Origin: Duganella sp. 1411
GTDB lineage: Bacteria; Pseudomonadota; Gammaproteobacteria; Burkholderiales; Burkholderiaceae_D
Assembly (NCBI RefSeq): GCF_017833525.1
Contig: NZ_JAFICD010000001.1
Location: 1,426,001 to 1,490,000 of the forward strand
DNA: 64,000 nucleotides
Direction of reading: 5' to 3'
In this document: one piece after another, positions 57,921-64,000 of the stretch
How positions within the stretch are numbered: position 1 is the first letter of the stretch
Layout: each line of letters opens with the position of its first letter
Translations under genes and position numbers: made by a program
Notes under the pieces: generated by a model
Told to the model about the DNA's origin: nothing
The model's database searches: none
What the model saw: the letters and a program-made list of their open reading frames with translations, nothing else

Positions 57921-60191
57921 TTAGGCGCGGCGGGCTTCCTGGACGCCGCTGACCTCGGCGATGGCGTTGAGCGCCTTCTGTAGTTGCGCGGTGGCGCCGA
58001 TTTCGGCCGTGAAGGTCATGCGCGCGTAGCCCTTGGCGCTTTGCGTGTTGACGCCGATGACGTTGATCTTTTCACGCGAGAAGATTTCGGAGATGTCGCG
58101 CAACAGCCCCTGCCGGTCGCCCGCCAGGATGAAGATGTCGACCGGGTACACCGTGTCCGATACCGCGCGCCCCCACTCCGTGACGATCACCCGCTCCGGC
58201 GCCTTGGCCCGCATCTCGGCGAAGTTCTTGCACGTGGCGCGGTGGATCGAGACCCCCTTGCCGCGCGTGACGAAGCCGACGATGCCGTCCGGCGGCGCCG
58301 GCTTGCAGCATTTGGCCAGCTGCGTCATCAGCCCGTCCGTGCCCACCACCAGCACGCCCGATTTGGCGCCCTGGTCCACGCTCGAGGCCTTGCTCTTGCC
58401 CAGCACGACCGCGTCCTCCGGCTCGACCGGCTCGCCGCTGTCGTGCAGCGCCTGCTCGACGTGGCGCAGGCTGAACTCGTCCTTGCCCACCGACAGGAAC
58501 AGGTCGTCGACCTTGGCGAAGCCGAGCTTGTTGGCCAGCGCCTCCAGGTTGACCGCCGTCTTGCCTTCGCGCTGCAACGATTTTTCCACCATCGCCCGCC
58601 CGTGCGACAAGGTTTCCTGCATGTCGATGGCGTGGAACCAGGCGCGGATCTTCGAGCGCGTGCGCGTGGCCACCGTGTATTCGTCGCTGAGCCAGTCGCG
58701 CGACGGCCCGGCCGTGCCCGGCGCGCCCTTGGCGGTGATGATCTCGCAGGTCTGGCCGTTCTTCAGCGGCGTGTTGAGCGGCACCATGACGCCGTCGACC
58801 CGCGCGCCGCGGCAGCGGTGGCCGACGTCGCTATGCAGGTGATAGGCGAAGTCGACCGGCGTGGCGCCGACCGGCAGTTCCAGCACCCGCGCCTGCGGCG
58901 TGAGCACGAAGATGCGGTCGTCCAGCGCGGCCGACTTGAGCTTTTCCACCCATTCGCGCTGCTGCTCCTCCTGGCCGACGACGGCGTCGGCGACGTCGGT
59001 CTTCCACGCCAGCAGCTGGCGCAGCCAGGCGATCTTCTCGTCGTATTTTTGCCCGGCGAAGTTCGAGCCGCCCTCCTCCTTGTAGCGCCAGTGCGCCGCC
59101 ACGCCGTACTCGGCGAAGCTGTGCATCTCCTGCGTGCGGATCTGCACCTCCAGCGGCCGGCCGTCCTCGGCCGTGACGACCGTGTGCAGCGACTGGTAGC
59201 CGTTCGGCTTCGGCCGCGAGATATAGTCGTCGAATTCCTTGGGGATCGGGGTCCAGATGTTGTGCACCACGCCCAGCACCGTGTAGCAAGTCTTGACGTC
59301 CGAGACGATGACGCGGAACGCGCGCACGTCGTACAGGTCGGTGAAGTCGAGCTCCTTGCCCTTCATCTTGCTCCAGATCGAGTAGATGTGCTTGGGCCGG
59401 CCGAACACCTCGGCCTGGATGCCGGCGGCCGCCATCTCCGATTGCAGCCGGGCGATGGCGTTGGTGACGAACCCTTCGCGCATCATGCGCTTTTCCTCGA
59501 GCATCTTGGCGATGCGCTTGTACGCCTCCGGCTCGATGAAGCGGAACGACAGGTCCTCGAGCTCCCACTTCAGTTGCCAGATCCCCAGCCGGTTGGCCAG
59601 CGGCGCGTACAGGTCGAGCGTCTCGCGCCCGTAGGCGCACGTCATGTCGTTGAACAGCTTGAGGTCGGCGAAATAGCGCAAGGTCGTCACGCACGAGGCC
59701 AGCCGCACCAGCACCACGCGCATGTCCGAGGCCATCGCCAGCAGCATCTTGCGCAAGGTTTCCACCTGCGCCACGGCCATCTGCGCGGCGTTGCGCCCGC
59801 GCCCCACCGCTACCGGCGCGGCCGCGCCGCCATGGCCGCCCGGCGCCTGCGTCAGCTCGCGCAGCCGTATCAGCTGGCGCACGCCGGCCACCAGGTCGCC
59901 GACCTCTTGGCCGAAACGCGGCTCGATGACCGCCGCCTGGGTCGTATCGAGCAGGGTCAGCTCGAACATCAGGCCGGCGATGCGGGTCTCGACGTCGGTG
60001 CGCATGAACGACAAGGTGCCGGCCACGCCGATCGAGAAATCGAGCGCCGACTGGCCGCTGGTGCTGAGCTTGTCGCCATAGGCGGTGCCGGCGAAGTCGA
60101 GCGCCGACAGCATGCGCGCGCTGTCGTCCGGCGTGAGCCCCTGCACCAGTTGCTCCGAGGTAGCGCTGGTGAGTGCGGTGATGGAAACCAT
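57921..60191 (-). CDS. relA: (p)ppGpp synthetase RelA
   Basis: RelA makes the stringent-response alarmone on uncharged-tRNA-bound ribosomes. The 756-residue protein has a degenerate N-terminal HD region (LMFELTLLDTTQ at about 74-85, without HDxxED), so it cannot hydrolyse. The synthetase has YDVRAFRVIVSDVKTCYTVLG and the EFDD form (319-322) typical of monofunctional RelA. TGS (about 415-475) and C-terminal zinc-finger/ACT domains (CCKPAPPDGIVGFVTRGKGVSIHR; to the end) follow. ATG 60191 with AGGAAG upstream fits; the longer frame overlaps ridA. Confidence 0.96.
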   Translation of the reverse strand: MVSITALTSATSEQLVQGLTPDDSARMLSALDFAGTAYGDKLSTSGQSALDFSIGVAGTLSFMRTDVETRIAGLMFELTLLDTTQAAVIEPRFGQEVGDLVAGVRQLIRLRELTQAPGGHGGAAAPVAVGRGRNAAQMAVAQVETLRKMLLAMASDMRVVLVRLASCVTTLRYFADLKLFNDMTCAYGRETLDLYAPLANRLGIWQLKWELEDLSFRFIEPEAYKRIAKMLEEKRMMREGFVTNAIARLQSEMAAAGIQAEVFGRPKHIYSIWSKMKGKELDFTDLYDVRAFRVIVSDVKTCYTVLGVVHNIWTPIPKEFDDYISRPKPNGYQSLHTVVTAEDGRPLEVQIRTQEMHSFAEYGVAAHWRYKEEGGSNFAGQKYDEKIAWLRQLLAWKTDVADAVVGQEEQQREWVEKLKSAALDDRIFVLTPQARVLELPVGATPVDFAYHLHSDVGHRCRGARVDGVMVPLNTPLKNGQTCEIITAKGAPGTAGPSRDWLSDEYTVATRTRSKIRAWFHAIDMQETLSHGRAMVEKSLQREGKTAVNLEALANKLGFAKVDDLFLSVGKDEFSLRHVEQALHDSGEPVEPEDAVVLGKSKASSVDQGAKSGVLVVGTDGLMTQLAKCCKPAPPDGIVGFVTRGKGVSIHRATCKNFAEMRAKAPERVIVTEWGRAVSDTVYPVDIFILAGDRQGLLRDISEIFSREKINVIGVNTQSAKGYARMTFTAEIGATAQLQKALNAIAEVSGVQEARRA

Positions 60192-60198
60192 GTTCTTC

Positions 60199-60549
60199 CT
60201 AACGCTGGGCGGCGACGATGACGATCTCGACCAGCACTTCCGGATTGGCCAGCTTGGCTTCGACCGTGGCGCGCGGCGGCGTGTGGCCGCCCGGCACCCA
60301 GGCGTCGTACTCTTCATTCATGCCGGCGAAATCGGCCATGTCGGCCAGGTAAATCTGGCAGCTCAGGATACAGGTCTTGTCGCTGCCCGCTTCGGCCAGC
60401 AGGCGGTCGATGTGACCCAGCACCTCGCGGGTTTGACCGCGGATATCGAGACTGGTTTCCTCGGCGATCTGGCCCGCCAGATAGACGGTGCCCTGATGGA
60501 TTGCCACTTCGGACAATCGTTTTCCTACATGCAGTCGTTTAATTTCCAT
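60199..60549 (-). CDS. RidA/YjgF-family deaminase
   Basis: A 116-residue RidA-fold protein. Conserved residues include GQTREVLGHIDRLLAEAGSDK, IYLADMADFAGMNEEYDAWVPG and PPRATVEAKLANPEVLVEIVIVA with the catalytic Arg. Family members hydrolyse reactive enamines/imines from PLP enzymes. It lies seven bases upstream of relA on the same strand and may be cotranscribed. Confidence 0.92.
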   Translation of the reverse strand: MEIKRLHVGKRLSEVAIHQGTVYLAGQIAEETSLDIRGQTREVLGHIDRLLAEAGSDKTCILSCQIYLADMADFAGMNEEYDAWVPGGHTPPRATVEAKLANPEVLVEIVIVAAQR

Positions 60550-60590
60550 GCTTTTTCTTCTTTAACTTCGATACGGTGTGCGCCGGCCGT

Positions 60591-61469
60591 TCAGCCGAGC
60601 AGGAATGTCTTGGCGATCGCGATCTGATCGTCGTGGATGAAGGTCGGCGCGTGGCCGACGTCCGGGATTTCCACCAGGGTGGCCTTCGGACCGCGCCCCG
60701 CCATCATGGCCGCCGTCTCGCGCGTGAGCAGGTCGGACTCGGCGCCGCGCACCAGCAAGGTCGGACAGGTGACGGCGTCGTAGGCGGCCCACAGCATCGC
60801 CTCGTCGGCGCCGGCCGACTCCGGTGTCGCCGAGCGGAACGGCAGGGACAACCCCATGTCGTAATGGCGCACCCATTTGCCGTCCTTGTCCTGGCGCAGC
60901 ACATCGGTGGCCAGCTTGTGCCATTCCTGCTCCGTGTGCGGGCCGAACGAGGCCGAGACGTCGCGGATGAATTTGGCGCCGTCGTCGAACGTCTCGAAGC
61001 GCAAGTCCTGGCCGATGTAGTCGCCGATACGCTGCAGCGCCGCCGGCGCCAGCACCGGGCCGATGTCGTTGAGCACCAGCTTGCGGATCGGATTGTCCGG
61101 CAGCGAGGCCAGGCCCAGGCCGATCAGCCCGCCCATCGAAGTGCCGAACCAGTCGACCTGTTGCTCGGCCCCCTGGTCCAGCACGCGCGCCAGCAAGGTC
61201 ACCATGTCGCTGACATATTGGGGAATGCGGTACAGCTGGGGATTGCGCAGCCAGTCGGAACGGCCGCGGCCGACGACGTCCGGGCAGATCACGCGGTAGT
61301 CGGCGGCCAGCGCGCGCGCCATGCTGTCGAAATCGTCGGAGACGCGGGTTACGCCGTGCACGCACACGAGCACGTTCGGGTTGCCCTCGTCGCCCCATTC
61401 CTTGTATGCCATCCGGTGCAAGCCAGCCAACGACAGGCACTGAACAGACTTTATTTTCGCTTCGAACAT
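60591..61469 (-). CDS. Alpha/beta hydrolase
   Basis: A 292-residue hydrolase with the nucleophile elbow GTSMGG (Ser about 110), the oxyanion HGVTRVSDDFD and a catalytic His near the end in VGHAPTFI. The acid is probably the Asp in VRGAESDLL. The substrate is not evident. GAGGAAG precedes the ATG. It lies 41 bases upstream of ridA. Confidence 0.9.
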   Translation of the reverse strand: MFEAKIKSVQCLSLAGLHRMAYKEWGDEGNPNVLVCVHGVTRVSDDFDSMARALAADYRVICPDVVGRGRSDWLRNPQLYRIPQYVSDMVTLLARVLDQGAEQQVDWFGTSMGGLIGLGLASLPDNPIRKLVLNDIGPVLAPAALQRIGDYIGQDLRFETFDDGAKFIRDVSASFGPHTEQEWHKLATDVLRQDKDGKWVRHYDMGLSLPFRSATPESAGADEAMLWAAYDAVTCPTLLVRGAESDLLTRETAAMMAGRGPKATLVEIPDVGHAPTFIHDDQIAIAKTFLLG

Positions 61470-61592
61470 GCGGCTTCCTCGATGTTTTTATGTAATGATG
61501 TTCTGAAATACCATTTTACCGGGCGTTGCGCTTAAACTCCTACCGAAGTGTAGCGCAGCGAGCCTTTTATCTCCAACCCCGCAGAGGACAGC

Positions 61593-62387
61593 ATGACAAA
61601 CAAGACTTTGAGCGGCAAAACAGCATTGGTCACCGGCTCCACCTCCGGCATCGGCCTGGGCATCGCGCGCGCGCTGGCGGCCGAGGGCGCCAACGTGGTG
61701 CTCAACGGCTTCGGCGACGCCGCCGAGATCACGCAATTGCAAACCGACCTGGCCAAGGAATTCGGCGTCCAGGTCGCTCACCACAACGCCGACATGTCCA
61801 AGCCGGCCGAGATCGAAAGCATGATCGCCTTCGCCGGCGAGCAGTTCGGCGGCGTCGATGTGCTGGTCAACAACGCCGGCATCCAGCACGTGGCCAACGT
61901 CGAGGATTTCCCGGTCGAGAAATGGGACGCCATCATCGCTATCAACCTGACGTCGGCGTTCCACACCTCGCGCCTGGTGCTGCCGCGCATGCGCGCCAAC
62001 AACTGGGGCCGCATCATCAACCTGGCCTCGACCCACGGCCTGGTGGCGTCGGCCGGCAAGTCGGCCTACGTGGCGGCCAAGCACGGCCTGATCGGCCTGA
62101 CCAAGGCCGGCGCGCTCGAGACGGCCGCCACCGGCGTGACCGTCAACGCCATCTGCCCCGGCTTCGTGCTCACGCCGCTGGTGCAAAAGCAGGTCGACGC
62201 CCGCGCCGCCAAGGACGGCATCAGCAACGACGCGGCCAAAAAAGCGCTGCTGGCCGACAAGCAGCCGTCCGGCGAGTTCGTCACGCCCGAGGAACTGGGC
62301 GCGCTGGCCGTGTTCCTGTGCGGCGACGCCGCCAAGCAGGTGCGCGGCGTGGCGTGGAACATGGACGGCGGCTGGGTCGCGCAATAA
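61593..62387 (+). CDS. bdhA: 3-hydroxybutyrate dehydrogenase
   Basis: A 264-residue short-chain dehydrogenase with the NAD-binding TGSTSGIG (14-21), NNAGIQHV, and the catalytic Ser ... YVAAK (Tyr/Lys near 160-164). Close similarity over FVLTPLVQKQVDARA and PSGEFVTPEELGALAVFLCG fits 3-hydroxybutyrate dehydrogenase, which feeds PHB breakdown products into acetoacetate. AGAGGAC precedes the ATG. Confidence 0.9.
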   Translation: MTNKTLSGKTALVTGSTSGIGLGIARALAAEGANVVLNGFGDAAEITQLQTDLAKEFGVQVAHHNADMSKPAEIESMIAFAGEQFGGVDVLVNNAGIQHVANVEDFPVEKWDAIIAINLTSAFHTSRLVLPRMRANNWGRIINLASTHGLVASAGKSAYVAAKHGLIGLTKAGALETAATGVTVNAICPGFVLTPLVQKQVDARAAKDGISNDAAKKALLADKQPSGEFVTPEELGALAVFLCGDAAKQVRGVAWNMDGGWVAQ

Positions 62388-62460
62388 CCGGGTATTTCTC
62401 CCGGGCGCACTGGCGGGCCCCGCCCGCCTGTCCGCCGTACGTGTTATCCCTCATATGGAA

Positions 62461-62508
62461 GAGTTATCACAGCCAGTGATTTGCGGTTTTCCACAATAGT
62501 GATAACTC
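62461..62508. promoter_or_regulatory. Inverted repeats upstream of dctA
   Basis: GAGTTATCAC (62461-62470) and GTGATAACTC (62499-62508) are perfect complements 28 bases apart, with an additional ATCAC-N5-GTGAT dyad inside (62466-62480). They sit 48-95 bases before the dctA GTG, where an operator or the promoter is expected. No promoter pair is clear. Confidence 0.4.
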
Positions 62509-62555
62509 TGCGGTTGCGACATCATGGACTCCTCAAACGAACGCGAGGAGACCCC

Positions 62556-63857
62556 GTGAAAAAGCCATTCTATAAAGTCCTATATGTCCAGGTGCTGTTC
62601 GCCATCGCCTGCGGCATCCTGCTCGGCATCTTCCTGCCCGCCGACGCGGTGGCCATGAAACCGCTGGGCGACGGCTTCATCAAGCTGATCAAGATGATCA
62701 TCGCCCCGGTGATCTTCTGTACCGTGGTCTCCGGCATCGCCGGCATGCAGGACGTCAAAAAAATCGGCCGCGTCGGCGGCAAGGCGCTGCTGTACTTCGA
62801 GGTGGTCTCCACCTTCGCGCTGGCCATCGGCCTGATCGTCGCCAACGTGCTGAAACCGGGCGCCGGCTTCAACGCCGATCCGGCCCACCTGGACGCCAAG
62901 TCGATCGCGCAGTACACCCACGCCGAAGGCTTGACCACGGTCGACTTCATCATGAACATCATCCCCAAGACCTTCGTGGACGCGTTCGCCAAGGGCGACA
63001 TCCTGCAGGTGCTGCTGATCGCCATCCTGTTCGGCTTCTCGCTGTCGCTGCTCGGTGAGCGCGGCCGTCCGATCACCAAGCTGATCGACGAGCTGTCGCA
63101 CGTCATCTTCGGCGTCGTCAACATCATCATGAAAGTCGCCCCGATCGGCGCGTTCGGCGCGATGGCCTTCACCATCGGCAAATACGGCCTGGCCTCGCTG
63201 ATCCCGCTGGCAAAGCTGATGGGCTCGTTCTACCTGACCTGCGGCCTGTTCGTGTTCGTCGTGCTGGGCCTGATCGCCCGCTACACCGGCTTCTCGATCT
63301 TCAAGTTCGTCAAGTACATCAAGGAAGAGCTGCTGATCGTGCTGGGCACGAGCTCGTCGGAAAGCGCGCTGCCATCGCTGATGACCAAGCTGGAGCGCCT
63401 CGGCTGCGCCAAACCGGTGGTGGGCCTGGTGGTTCCGACCGGCTACTCGTTCAACCTGGACGGCACCAACATCTACATGACGATGGCCGCGCTGTTCGTT
63501 GCCCAGGCGACCAACACCGAGCTGACCTTGTGGCAGGAACTGACCATCCTGGGCGTGGCGATGCTGACCTCCAAGGGCGCCTCGGGCATCACCGGCGCCG
63601 GCTTCATCACCTTGGCGGCGACCCTGGCCGTGGTGCCGACGATCCCGGTGGCCGGCATGGCGCTGATCCTGGGCATCGACCGCTTCATGAGCGAGTGCCG
63701 CGCGCTGACCAACTTCATCGGCAACGGCGTGGCCACGGTGGTGGTCTCGAAATGGGAAAAAGAACTCGATGTCGCCAAGATGAACGCCGAGCTGAACAAT
63801 CCAGGCTCGACCGTGTCCGCCGACGAGTTGAAACCGGTGATCGTGCCAGCCCACTAA
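62556..63857 (+). CDS. dctA: C4-dicarboxylate transport protein DctA
   Basis: DctA imports succinate, fumarate and malate with cations. The 433-residue protein of the DAACS family has eight membrane helices and two reentrant loops. Signatures are [42 protein letters not shown] and [16 protein letters not shown]. The start is GTG with GAGGAG upstream. A strong terminator follows. It probably serves organic-acid uptake typical of soil Oxalobacteraceae. Confidence 0.96.
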   Translation: MKKPFYKVLYVQVLFAIACGILLGIFLPADAVAMKPLGDGFIKLIKMIIAPVIFCTVVSGIAGMQDVKKIGRVGGKALLYFEVVSTFALAIGLIVANVLKPGAGFNADPAHLDAKSIAQYTHAEGLTTVDFIMNIIPKTFVDAFAKGDILQVLLIAILFGFSLSLLGERGRPITKLIDELSHVIFGVVNIIMKVAPIGAFGAMAFTIGKYGLASLIPLAKLMGSFYLTCGLFVFVVLGLIARYTGFSIFKFVKYIKEELLIVLGTSSSESALPSLMTKLERLGCAKPVVGLVVPTGYSFNLDGTNIYMTMAALFVAQATNTELTLWQELTILGVAMLTSKGASGITGAGFITLAATLAVVPTIPVAGMALILGIDRFMSECRALTNFIGNGVATVVVSKWEKELDVAKMNAELNNPGSTVSADELKPVIVPAH

Positions 63858-63875
63858 GCCGGCGCACCGTCCAGC

Positions 63876-63908
63876 AAAGCCCCGCGCAGCGATGCCCGGG
63901 GCTTTTTT
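63876..63908 (+). terminator. Rho-independent terminator after dctA
   Basis: AAAGCCCCG pairs with CGGGGCTTT around a short loop and is followed by T6. It lies 18 bases past the dctA stop. The remaining bases to the window end hold no gene I can support. Confidence 0.88.
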
Positions 63909-64000
63909 CTTAAGATCGCGACATCTTTTGCAAACTTACCAATCTCTGCCAGCGGCGAAAATTATCGAGATAGTCATTTATCAAGTCCCGTCACGCGGGG

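Overview
The window looks like a stretch of core chromosome from a GC-rich betaproteobacterium, most likely Burkholderiales, family Oxalobacteraceae (Massilia/Duganella/Janthinobacterium type). This rests on the protein sequences (RelA, PilY1, DUF1631, GcvTHP with a tandem glycine riboswitch), on the tRNA-Val/thrS-infC-rpmI-rplT-pheST-ihfA-merR gene order, and on the strong G/C third-position bias. The species call is inference. I see no prophage, integrase, IS transposase, rRNA operon or CRISPR array.

Layout. 1-1.06 kb: the tail of an upstream gene, a small lipoprotein and a small unknown gene. 1.1-10.6 kb, minus strand: AI-2E-type permease, def, ligA, zipA, smc and a PAP2 phosphatase. 10.8-16.5 kb: LysE exporter, a large DUF1631 protein, a canonical chemoreceptor and a small hydrophilic protein. 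16.6-22.3 kb: a ClpP-like protease, then the glycine cleavage operon gcvT-gcvH-gcvP behind a strong sigma70-type promoter and a tandem glycine riboswitch. 22.3-32.2 kb: a divergent chemoreceptor with a secreted Cache-like protein, a cupin, a GntR/ABC-transporter operon, DUF421, then xthA, a histidine phosphatase and nnrD in a tight cluster. 32.3-42.2 kb, minus strand: prfC and a complete type IV pilus minor-pilin operon (pilE-like, fimT, pilV, pilW, pilX, a very large pilY1). 42.4-47.6 kb: an OmpR-type two-component pair, a Crp/Fnr regulator, and a CHASE3-type kinase with a NarL-type regulator. 47.7-56.0 kb, minus strand: merR, ihfA, pheT, pheS, rplT, rpmI, infC (AUA start), thrS and two identical tRNA-Val genes. 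56.1-64 kb: CDF metal efflux, a CAT-like acetyltransferase, relA, ridA-like, an alpha/beta hydrolase, 3-hydroxybutyrate dehydrogenase and dctA.

The most unusual structure is a family of long inverted-repeat elements (arms about 30 bp, beginning ACTCCGGGGTCAGGTC or a variant). There are three copies: 31.2 kb, in frame inside the 5' end of nnrD; 42.2-42.4 kb, with an internal 78-bp tandem duplication and supplying the last codons of a histidine kinase; and 57.8-57.9 kb, between the CAT-like gene and relA. Sequence changes between copies occur in complementary form in both arms, so the paired structure itself appears conserved. Shorter GGGGTC palindromes (16.5, 19.26, 53.1 kb) and a separate GGCGGATTA...TAATCCGCC paired repeat (32.2 kb, with a degenerate relative at 22.8 kb) show that this genome carries several REP-like repeat families. 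No associated transposase is in the window.

Other points worth attention: an AUA start for infC; C instead of the near-universal U33 in both tRNA-Val genes; a chemoreceptor whose CheA/CheW contact tip is altered; terminator-like hairpins inside operons that are normally continuous (gcvH/gcvP, infC/rpmI, rplT/pheS); a roughly 230-residue insert in the PilY1 von Willebrand region; and a 104-bp convergent coding overlap between a Crp-type regulator and a histidine kinase.
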